Assembly: GCA_023489425.1 (NCBI GenBank)
Contig: JAMDCG010000024.1
Coordinates: forward strand, 1 to 6,739
DNA: 6,739 nucleotides
Direction: 5' to 3'
Origin: Thermoplasmatota archaeon
Lineage (GTDB): Archaea; Thermoplasmatota; Thermoplasmata; Thermoplasmatales; Thermoplasmataceae
Both the position numbers and the translations under genes were made by a program. The notes beneath the pieces were generated by a model. That model saw nothing but the letters and a program-made list of their open reading frames with translations. It was not told where the DNA came from and searched no databases. Positions 1 to 5,790 of the stretch are shown here, in pieces (the first letter of the stretch is position 1; each line of letters opens with the position of its first letter).

Positions 1-2
1 TA

Positions 3-437
3 AAAACAGTTATTGATGCTCAACCAGACGTTCTGGCCCATAACATTGAAACTGTAAGGAGACTTACACCAGTTATAAGGGATGCAAGGGCAGGATATGA
101 TCAGTCGCTCTCTGTTCTCTCGTATATAAAAGAGGAAAACCCCTATATGATTACAAAGTCTTCTATTATGTTAGGCCATGGAGAAACTGATGATGAAGTC
201 GAGCAGGCAATGGAGGATCTTAGACGAAATGGAGTGGATATACTGACCATTGGCCAGTATCTAAGACCATCAAAAAAGCAAATTGAAGTGAAGGAATACT
301 GTTCCTCTGAGAGATACAAAAGACTCGAGGTTATGGGATACAAACATGGTTTCAGATTTGTAGCCTCCGGACCACTTGTAAGGACTTCATACAGGGCATT
401 TGAGGCATGGGCCGCTCAAAATATCAAGCTTAATTAA
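3..437 (+). CDS. lipA: Lipoyl synthase LipA, C-terminal half (5' end outside window)
   Basis: Radical-SAM enzyme that inserts two sulfur atoms into octanoyl groups already bound to lipoyl domains, finishing lipoate synthesis in situ. Reading is open from the window edge and gives 144 residues, about half of a usual ~290-residue LipA; the N-terminal cysteine motifs (auxiliary cluster and CxxxCxxC) lie upstream and cannot be checked. Family signatures seen are DVLAHNIETV, GYDQSLSVL, TKSSIMLGHGETDDEV, GVDILTIGQYLRPSK and, near the end, SGPLVRTSYRA. The last matches the conserved C-terminal RSSY region that supplies a serine ligand to the auxiliary iron-sulfur cluster, but reads RTSY here. The stop is TAA, 14 nt before the E1alpha ATG, so the gene is probably co-transcribed with the dehydrogenase complex whose E2 it would modify. 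The C-terminus appears intact. Identity is very secure; the archaeal alternative LipS1/LipS2 does not fit these motifs. Confidence 0.95.
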   Translation, partial: KTVIDAQPDVLAHNIETVRRLTPVIRDARAGYDQSLSVLSYIKEENPYMITKSSIMLGHGETDDEVEQAMEDLRRNGVDILTIGQYLRPSKKQIEVKEYCSSERYKRLEVMGYKHGFRFVASGPLVRTSYRAFEAWAAQNIKLN

Positions 438-443
438 AGGTGA
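438..443 (+). promoter_or_regulatory. Shine-Dalgarno site deciding the E1alpha start
   Basis: AGGTGA directly follows the lipA TAA stop and lies 8 nt before the ATG at 452. An in-frame GTG at 440 sits inside this site, so it is not a credible start. The same AGGTGA core recurs before E1beta, E2 and E3. Confidence 0.7.
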
Positions 444-451
444 GAAAGTAT

Positions 452-1444
452 ATGGATGAAAAAGAAAAAATAATAAACGCATACAAGGCTATGGTACTAT
501 CCAGAACCCTTGACAAGAAAATTGTAATGTCACAGAGACAGGGGAGAGTTGGTTTTTATACGCCAACCATGGGACAGGAGGCAACTCAGGTTGGATTGTC
601 CATGGCCCTTGAAGATCAGGATATCCTGTTTGAATATTACAGGGATGTGCCCCTTATGCTTCATAGAGGAGTAGATCCTGGAACAATTATTGACCAGATT
701 ATGGGAAATTCTTCTGACAAGGAAAAAGGTAGGCAAATGCCTTCCCATTACACGGCAAGGGATCATAACTTCATGTCTGTACAGAGTCCAGTAGCCACCA
801 ATCTACCATTAGCAGTAGGAGCAGCTTATTCCATAAGGTACTTTAAAAGAGATGGTATTGTTCTGGCGACATTCGGTGATGGTTCAACTTCCACACCAGA
901 TTTTCACGCAGCACTAAATATAGCTGCAGATTTTGATCTTCCCGTAGTTTTCCTATGTGAAAACAATAAGTGGGCAATCTCTCTTCCAGTTGAGAAGCAG
1001 ACAAGAGCAGAAATATGGAAGAAAGCAGATGCCTACGGAATGAGAGGCGTTAAGGTAGATGGAAACGATCTTCTAGAGATGTATAAAGTCTCAAAGGAAG
1101 AAATAGACAGGGTTAGGGTTGATGGAAAACCAGTTCTTATAGAGGCAGTAAGTTACAGAATGGGACCACATTCAACCTCAGATGATCCTTCCAAATACAG
1201 GGCTGATGATGTAAAAGAAGGCTCGGACAAAGATCCCATAGTCATAGCAGAGAGGAAGCTAAAGATGCTTAATTATATAGATGATCAGACCATAGAAAAA
1301 ATAAAGACAGACGCAAAAGAACGTATAGATAGAATATTTGATGAGAGAGAGAAGATAGCTCCTCCCGCCCCAGAGACAATGTTCCAGGATGTTTATGAGA
1401 ACTCTAACTGGATTATTGATGAGGAAAGAGGTGAGATACTATGA
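452..1444 (+). CDS. 2-oxoacid dehydrogenase E1 component, alpha subunit (branched-chain type likely)
   Basis: Thiamine-diphosphate (ThDP) binding subunit of the cytoplasmic E1 heterotetramer, which decarboxylates a 2-oxoacid and acylates the lipoyl arm of E2. From ATG 452 the protein has 330 residues, normal for archaeal and bacterial E1alpha. The ThDP/Mg motif starts with GDG at 142-144 and ends with ENN at 170-172. The loop YRMGPHSTSDDPSKYR (about 235-250) resembles the branched-chain enzyme loop whose serine is phosphorylated in mammals. GRQMPSHY and SPVATNLPLAVGAAYS also resemble branched-chain E1alpha more than pyruvate E1alpha. The T. acidophilum E1 has been reported to prefer branched-chain 2-oxoacids and to accept pyruvate less well, which supports the inference but does not prove substrate here. 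The usual E/Q-G pair in GDGxTSxGDFH is replaced by T-P (GDGSTSTPDFH). The start is set by AGGTGA at 438-443; a GTG at 440 would add four residues but lies in that site. The stop overlaps the E1beta start as ATGA. Confidence 0.95.
   Translation: MDEKEKIINAYKAMVLSRTLDKKIVMSQRQGRVGFYTPTMGQEATQVGLSMALEDQDILFEYYRDVPLMLHRGVDPGTIIDQIMGNSSDKEKGRQMPSHYTARDHNFMSVQSPVATNLPLAVGAAYSIRYFKRDGIVLATFGDGSTSTPDFHAALNIAADFDLPVVFLCENNKWAISLPVEKQTRAEIWKKADAYGMRGVKVDGNDLLEMYKVSKEEIDRVRVDGKPVLIEAVSYRMGPHSTSDDPSKYRADDVKEGSDKDPIVIAERKLKMLNYIDDQTIEKIKTDAKERIDRIFDEREKIAPPAPETMFQDVYENSNWIIDEERGEIL
1428..1434 (+). promoter_or_regulatory. Shine-Dalgarno site for E1beta inside the E1alpha 3' end
   Basis: GAGGTGA lies within the last codons of E1alpha, 6 nt before the E1beta ATG at 1441. 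With the ATGA stop/start overlap this suggests coupled, near-equal translation of the two E1 subunits. Confidence 0.65.
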
Positions 1445-2415
1445 GTTCCAAAACTATGAACCTTGTCCAGTCCATTAATTCAACACTTGATTATATGATG
1501 ACAAGAGATACTTCCATAATTCTTCTAGGAGAGGATATTGGTGTTGATGGTGGGGTATTCAGAGTAACAGAAGGACTGCAAAAGAAATATGGTGCAGAAA
1601 GGGTTATAGATATGCCTCTCGTTGAACTTGGAATTGTAGGAATGGCCATAGGCATGTCCTTAACTGGATTGAGAGCAGTTCCAGAGATCCAGTTTCAGGA
1701 TTTCATTTACACCGCTTTTGATCAGATTGTGAATCAGGCTGCAAAAATAAGATACAGGAGTGGTGGTGAATATAATGTTCCCATGGTTCTGAGGACACCA
1801 TATGGTGGAGGTATAAAAGGTGGTCTTTATCATTCACAGAGTGGAGAGGCATATTTTGCTCACACGGCAGGTCTTACGGTTGTAACTCCATCCAATCCAT
1901 ATGATGCAAAGGGTTTGCTGATAAAAAGTCTGAGGATGAATGATCCGGTTATATTCCTGGAGCCTAAAAAGCTCTATAGAAGCCAGAAACAGGAAGTTCC
2001 AGACGAAGAGTATGAGATTCCCATAGGAAAAGCATCACTTTTGCATGAAGGGAATGACTTTACATTTATAACCTATGGTTCCATGGTTCCTACAGTGATG
2101 AACACAGTAAGCAAAAATAACCTTGATGCAGATGTTATTGATTTAAGGACACTCGTTCCATATGACGGTGAAACAATACTAAATTCAGTCAAGAAAACTG
2201 GTAGGGTAATTATAGTTCATGAAGCACCAAGAACCCTTGGTATGGGAGCGGAAATATCGGCATTTATAGCAGAAAGGGCAATTGATTATCTGCTGGGTCC
2301 GATAATGAGGGTAACTGGTCCTGACACACCCTTCCCATACAGATTAGAGGATTATTATTTGCCAAATGAGATGAGGATACTCAAAGCTGTAAATAAAATG
2401 CAGCAGTACAGGTGA
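1441..2415 (+). CDS. 2-oxoacid dehydrogenase E1 component, beta subunit (branched-chain type likely)
   Basis: Partner of E1alpha; together they form the alpha2-beta2 ThDP enzyme of the complex. It has 324 residues, the normal length for E1beta. Signatures in order: GEDIGVDGGVFRVTEGL (30-46), PLVELGIVGMAIG (59-71) with E62 as the probable glutamate that activates the ThDP aminopyrimidine, EIQFQDF and AFDQIVNQAAKIRYRSGG (82-109), and LYHSQSGEA with H131 as the expected active-site histidine. IFLEPKKLYR (171-180) matches the FFEPKxLYR form of branched-chain E1beta rather than the EHxxLYR form common in pyruvate enzymes. The C-terminal transketolase-like domain shows VIDLRTLVPYD and a TPFPYRLEDYYLP segment. 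The ATG overlaps the E1alpha TGA by one nucleotide in ATGA, and its TGA stop (2413-2415) forms part of the E2 ribosome-binding site. Identity is very secure; substrate class is an inference. Confidence 0.96.
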   Translation: MSSKTMNLVQSINSTLDYMMTRDTSIILLGEDIGVDGGVFRVTEGLQKKYGAERVIDMPLVELGIVGMAIGMSLTGLRAVPEIQFQDFIYTAFDQIVNQAAKIRYRSGGEYNVPMVLRTPYGGGIKGGLYHSQSGEAYFAHTAGLTVVTPSNPYDAKGLLIKSLRMNDPVIFLEPKKLYRSQKQEVPDEEYEIPIGKASLLHEGNDFTFITYGSMVPTVMNTVSKNNLDADVIDLRTLVPYDGETILNSVKKTGRVIIVHEAPRTLGMGAEISAFIAERAIDYLLGPIMRVTGPDTPFPYRLEDYYLPNEMRILKAVNKMQQYR

Positions 2416-2416
2416 T
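2410..2416 (+). promoter_or_regulatory. Shine-Dalgarno site for E2 containing the E1beta stop codon
   Basis: AGGTGAT contains the E1beta TGA stop and lies about 5 nt before the E2 ATG at 2421. It favours ATG 2421 over the in-frame GTG at 2412, which sits inside the site. A ribosome ending E1beta stops directly on the E2 binding site. Confidence 0.7.
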
Positions 2417-2420
2417 AAAA

Positions 2421-3809
2421 ATGTTTAAATTTACTTTGCCGGACATCGGAGAGGGTGTCACAGAAGGGGAAATAATAAAGTGGATCGTCAAAGAAGGCGA
2501 CGTTGTAAAGAAAGAGCAGGATATGGTAGAAATAATGACTGATAAGGTCAATATAAACGTACCCAGTCCAGTAGAAGGAAAGGTTAATAGAATACTTTTT
2601 AAGGAAGGACAGGTTGTTAAAGTTGGAGAAGTCATCATAGAGATTGATGATGGATCAAAGACTGAAGAAAAGAAACCTGAACCTGCGTCTGTGGTTAAGA
2701 ATGAATCCCAGGAAAGTATATCTGTATCCGAAGCAGATAAAGAGGAGGGAGGTGAAAAGAAAGTGATGAATGATGATCAGAATAGAAGAATACTGGCTTC
2801 TCCTACAATAAGGAGGATTGCGAAAGATAGGGGCATAGATCTGGATACCATAACACCAACCGGACCTAACGGAAGGGTGACTCTGGAAGATCTGGATAAT
2901 GCTGAAAGAGAGATGAAACAAAAGGCTGGAGCGCCCAAAACTTCCGGTATAAAGATGGCACCTGTACCGCCAGTAACTGCCAGGCAGGTTGAACAGCCAA
3001 AGGCTGCTGAGGCACAGAGCCAGAGGATGCAGGAACCGACTCCTATTAAGGAAGAACCTAAAGTGAGTCCCCCACCACAGCCAAAGGAGCCTGAGCCAGC
3101 CCTTCATGTGGAAGAGACCACGAATACATCTGAGGGAGATCAGATCTTCGAACCTCATGGTCTCAGAAGATTGATATTTGAGAAAATGTCAAAATCAAAA
3201 CAGATCATGCCCCATTTTATGGTTGCGGAAACTGTTGATATTTCAAAACTTACAAAAACCATGAACGATATGAAAGAAAAAGGGACAAAAGTTACTCTAA
3301 CACCATTCTTTGTGAAAGCTGTAGCAGTGGCACTCACCGAGTTTCCAAAATTTAATGCCCATTATGATGATGCAAATAAGAGATATATATTCAGAAAGGA
3401 TATTAATATGGGAGTTGCAATAGATACGCCATCTGGATTGACAGTAGCTGTTGTAAAAAACGCACTGGATAAATCAGTTGTCCAGATATCATCTGAGATA
3501 TCCGATCTTGCAAAGAAGGCTAGAGAAAATAAGTTAACCCTAACGGACGTGCAGGATTCAACCTTTACAATATCTAATGTTGGGTCTATTGGTGGATTAA
3601 TATCAACACCGATCATTAATTATCCGGAGGTTGCCATACTTGCAGTTCACAGATCTACAAAGAAAGGAACTAATTTCGAATCAGGAGATGACAGTACAAT
3701 AATCTCACTTTCATGCGATCATAGACTTATAGATGGTGCAGATGCAGCCAGATTTATTGTAAAGGTAAAATCATATCTGGAGGACCCCATATCTTTCCTG
3801 ATAAGGTGA
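2421..3809 (+). CDS. 2-oxoacid dehydrogenase E2 component (lipoate acyltransferase)
   Basis: Core enzyme of the complex; it carries the swinging lipoyl arm and transfers the acyl group to CoA. It has 462 residues from ATG 2421, beginning MFKFTLPDIGEGVTEGE as E2 proteins do. Domains: one lipoyl domain (about 1-78) with the lipoyl lysine K42 in EIMTDKVNI; an acidic linker (about 79-120); a peripheral-subunit-binding domain (about 122-161, RRILASPTIRRIAKDRGID then PTGPNGRVTLEDL) that docks E1 and E3; a long Pro/Glu/Lys/Gln linker (about 165-240); and the catalytic core (about 243-462) with CDHRLIDGADAARF, giving H434, D438 and G439 of HxxxDG. One lipoyl domain is usual for branched-chain and 2-oxoglutarate E2s. 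It would be lipoylated by the products of the flanking lipB and lipA. The first linker holds a perfect internal SD followed by in-frame GTG and ATG codons (see 2748-2768). The stop TGA lies in the E3 SD site. Confidence 0.95.
   Translation: MFKFTLPDIGEGVTEGEIIKWIVKEGDVVKKEQDMVEIMTDKVNINVPSPVEGKVNRILFKEGQVVKVGEVIIEIDDGSKTEEKKPEPASVVKNESQESISVSEADKEEGGEKKVMNDDQNRRILASPTIRRIAKDRGIDLDTITPTGPNGRVTLEDLDNAEREMKQKAGAPKTSGIKMAPVPPVTARQVEQPKAAEAQSQRMQEPTPIKEEPKVSPPPQPKEPEPALHVEETTNTSEGDQIFEPHGLRRLIFEKMSKSKQIMPHFMVAETVDISKLTKTMNDMKEKGTKVTLTPFFVKAVAVALTEFPKFNAHYDDANKRYIFRKDINMGVAIDTPSGLTVAVVKNALDKSVVQISSEISDLAKKARENKLTLTDVQDSTFTISNVGSIGGLISTPIINYPEVAILAVHRSTKKGTNFESGDDSTIISLSCDHRLIDGADAARFIVKVKSYLEDPISFLIR
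2748..2768 (+). promoter_or_regulatory. Strong internal Shine-Dalgarno site with in-frame starts inside E2
   Basis: GGAGGTGA (2748-2755) is a perfect eight-base match to the expected 16S anti-SD. It is followed 7 nt later by an in-frame GTG (2763) and 10 nt later by an in-frame ATG (2766; V115 and M116 of E2). The site falls between the lipoyl and subunit-binding domains, so initiation there would give a protein of about 347-348 residues with the binding and catalytic domains but no lipoyl domain. The motif is seen directly; use as a start is inference, since Glu-Gly-Gly-Glu codons could produce it by chance. Confidence 0.4.
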
Positions 3810-3811
3810 TC
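3804..3811 (+). promoter_or_regulatory. Shine-Dalgarno site for E3 containing the E2 stop codon
   Basis: AGGTGATC contains the TGA stop of E2 (3807-3809). It lies just before the E3 ATG at 3814 and matches eight bases of the anti-SD. It is the same layout as the E1beta/E2 junction. Confidence 0.7.
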
Positions 3812-3813
3812 AT

Positions 3814-5136
3814 ATGAAATATGATGCTATAATTATTGGCGGTGGGCCGGGTGGATATTCTACTGCAATCAGACTTGGTCAGCTGGGAAGAAGCGTTTTG
3901 CTTGTTGAGAAAAATAAAGTTGGTGGAGAATGTCTGAATTATGGATGTATCCCATCCAAGGCACTTATAGAAATGTCAGAGAGCTTATCCTATCTTAAGA
4001 CTCTTCCAGGTGTAAGACTCAGTTACAACATTGATATGAACCAGTGGCAGGGATGGAAATGGTCAATGATAAACAGACTTGTATCTGGTGTTGAAACACT
4101 TTGCAGGGCATACGGAGTGAAAATAATTAATGGGGATGCCAAAATAGTGGATAAGCAGCATGTGCAGATTGGTTCCGAGACTCATCAATGCGACAGCCTT
4201 GTTATTGCCACAGGATCATCTCCAACAAGAATAGATGCTTTCAAGGATGTGATGTACAACAAGGAGATTCTGGACATAAAGACTGTTCCAAAGGATCTAG
4301 TCATTATAGGCGGTGGATACATAGGAGTGGAACTTGGAACTGCCTTTGCAAAACTGGGAGCACAGGTAACACTAATTGAAATGCTGCCGAGTATTCTTAC
4401 AGGTATTGATCCAGAGCTCATAAAGCCTGTAGAGAGGAAGATGAAGGAAATGGGTATTAGGATTCTTCTTTCCGCAAAGGTTTCATCTGTTGAGAAGAAG
4501 GATAAATATTTTGTCAAGATGGAATCGGGTGCAAGCATTTCAGCTGAAGCAGTTCTCGTCACAGTAGGCCGGAAACCTAACACTGAGGGATTCGGTCTGG
4601 AAACCCTGAAACTTGAGATGGAAAATGGATTCATAAAGACAGATAAGTACAAGATGACAAGTGAAAGAGGTGTATACGCGGTTGGTGATGTATCCACAGG
4701 AGGACCGATGCTAGCGCATAGAGCTTTCTATGATGGTAGGGTGGCTGCACATAACATCGCAGGTGACAAAACAACTGTAGATTATTACGCAATGCCAATG
4801 GTTGTTTATTCAGATCCAGAAATTGCATTTACCGGGAGTAGAGGACAGAAATCCACAAGATACCCACTTGCGGCAAATGGTAGAAGCCAGGGGCTCAACA
4901 GTTCAAATGGATTCTACAGCATATATTATGATGAAGATGGTACTGTGACTGGAGCTGGAATTGCTGCACCTCGTGCTTCCGAGATGATAAGTGAGCTCAG
5001 TCTTGCTGTTGAAACGGGTATGAATGTAGAGGATATTGGATCAACTATTCACCCTCACCCAACACTCTCTGAAGGTATACAGGAATCGGCTGAGATAGCG
5101 TATGATAAACCTCTCCACTTCAAGCCAATTTCTTGA
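3814..5136 (+). CDS. lpdA: Dihydrolipoyl dehydrogenase (E3)
   Basis: Flavoenzyme that reoxidises the dihydrolipoyl arm of E2 and reduces NAD+; cytoplasmic homodimer bound to the E2 subunit-binding domain. The 440 residues show an N-terminal FAD Rossmann motif IIGGGPGGYS (7-16) with E32 ending the second strand; the redox disulfide C40-LNYG-C45 in GGECLNYGCIPSKAL; a second Rossmann motif VIIGGGYIGVELG (163-175) for NAD, with E189 at the strand end where an acidic residue favours NAD+ over NADP+; the FAD-contacting GVYAVGDVSTGGPMLAH (286-302); and a C-terminal interface domain ending HPHPTLSE with H415 and E420 as the catalytic His-Glu pair. It is somewhat shorter than the usual 455-475 residues. 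The missing part appears to lie after SDPEIAFTG (about 334-341), where the usual TEEEAKxxG-like segment is reduced to a few residues. The start is set by AGGTGATC, 4 nt after the E2 stop. Its last 35 nt overlap lipB. Confidence 0.96.
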   Translation: MKYDAIIIGGGPGGYSTAIRLGQLGRSVLLVEKNKVGGECLNYGCIPSKALIEMSESLSYLKTLPGVRLSYNIDMNQWQGWKWSMINRLVSGVETLCRAYGVKIINGDAKIVDKQHVQIGSETHQCDSLVIATGSSPTRIDAFKDVMYNKEILDIKTVPKDLVIIGGGYIGVELGTAFAKLGAQVTLIEMLPSILTGIDPELIKPVERKMKEMGIRILLSAKVSSVEKKDKYFVKMESGASISAEAVLVTVGRKPNTEGFGLETLKLEMENGFIKTDKYKMTSERGVYAVGDVSTGGPMLAHRAFYDGRVAAHNIAGDKTTVDYYAMPMVVYSDPEIAFTGSRGQKSTRYPLAANGRSQGLNSSNGFYSIYYDEDGTVTGAGIAAPRASEMISELSLAVETGMNVEDIGSTIHPHPTLSEGIQESAEIAYDKPLHFKPIS

Positions 5137-5779
5137 TCTTGGAATACGAGAGTATGAAGAAGTCTGGAATTTCCAGAAAAAACTTCATTTTTTAAGGTAT
5201 AACGATCTAATAGAAGATACGTTTATTTTTGTTGAACATTCTCCTGGAGTATACACCATAGGCCGGGGTGCAAACCCAGAGAATTATAAGGGTCTAAATC
5301 CGATACTCATTGAAAGAGGCGGGGATGTAACCTACCATGGGCCTGGACAGCTGGTAATTTATCCAATTGTTAGAGTTTTTAATGAAAATGAGAGAAAGGA
5401 TGTTAGATTGTTCGTCCAGACGCTAGAAAAGATAGTGATGAATTCATTCACAGAACTCGGCTATGAACCACATCTTGGAGAAGAACCTGGCATTTGGGTA
5501 ACTAATTCCCCAAATGGTGACAAAAAAGTCTGCTCCCTTGGAATGAAAATAGATAGGGGTGTATCGTACCATGGACTGGCGGTAAATTATGGAGAAGCGT
5601 CCCTTGAAGGTTTCATGAAGATAAGACCGTGCGGACTTGATTCTGAAGTTATGGGGTACCTTGGAATTGAAAAGGATAAGATAATGAATTCAATTCTAGA
5701 TATTCTCCAATCATCCTACAGAAAACTGGAAAGAAAAAATGAGGAATATTTTATTGATATTCTAAAAAAGGATTTATAG
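5102..5779 (+). CDS. lipB: Octanoyl transferase LipB (lipoyl/octanoyl transferase)
   Basis: Transfers an octanoyl group, classically from octanoyl-acyl carrier protein, to the lipoyl-domain lysine; LipA then adds sulfur. The 225-residue length is typical of LipB. Motifs: LDLGIREYEEVWNFQ (11-25), EHSPGVYTIGRG (45-56), the LipB signature ERGGDVTYHGPGQLVIYP (71-88), KKVCSLGMKIDRGVSYHGLAVN (141-162) with K142 as the expected catalytic lysine, and RPCGLDSEV with C177 as the expected acyl-accepting cysteine. These are the two residues used by M. tuberculosis LipB. The RGGxxTYHGPGQ form separates it from LplA ligases. The start is forced: an in-frame TAG lies at 5096-5098 and no other start codon precedes the conserved LDLG block. 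It overlaps the E3 end by 35 nt in another frame and has no clear SD, so translation is probably coupled to E3. The acyl donor is uncertain in an archaeon. Confidence 0.93.
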   Translation: MINLSTSSQFLDLGIREYEEVWNFQKKLHFLRYNDLIEDTFIFVEHSPGVYTIGRGANPENYKGLNPILIERGGDVTYHGPGQLVIYPIVRVFNENERKDVRLFVQTLEKIVMNSFTELGYEPHLGEEPGIWVTNSPNGDKKVCSLGMKIDRGVSYHGLAVNYGEASLEGFMKIRPCGLDSEVMGYLGIEKDKIMNSILDILQSSYRKLERKNEEYFIDILKKDL

Positions 5780-5790
5780 TTTTTAATCTG
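5761..5790. terminator. Probable overlapping terminators at the convergent lipB / membrane-protein junction
   Basis: The two convergent genes are separated by only 3 nt (5780-5782). In the plus direction a T5 run (5780-5784) follows the lipB TAG. In the minus direction an A6 run at 5764-5769 reads as U6, about 14 nt beyond the TAA of the membrane gene, inside lipB. Archaeal polymerase ends on such U tracts; no hairpin was seen. The two transcripts must overlap at their 3' ends. Confidence 0.35.

Noticed and set aside
440..451. GTG start for E1alpha, four codons upstream of ATG 452
   Set aside because: The GTG lies inside the AGGTGA ribosome-binding site and has no site of its own; ATG 452 has ideal spacing.
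2412..2420. GTG start for E2, three codons upstream of ATG 2421
   Set aside because: It is part of the AGGTGAT site and overlaps the E1beta stop; E2 proteins normally begin MxxFxLPDIGEG, which fits ATG 2421.
2655..3158. Long antisense open frame (167 codons) opposite the E2 linker
   Set aside because: Phe/Leu/Arg/Trp-rich translation is the mirror of the Pro/Glu/Lys linker codons; no promoter or SD and no family resemblance.
4185..4697. Long antisense open frame (170 codons) opposite E3
   Set aside because: It is a shadow of the strongly conserved E3 coding frame; Ser/Pro-rich with no recognisable motif.
5315..5355. LplA-type lipoate ligase instead of LipB
   Set aside because: The motif is RGGDVTYHGPGQ with a later RPCG cysteine, the LipB form; LplA ligases have a different RRxSGGGxVxHD-type motif and are longer.
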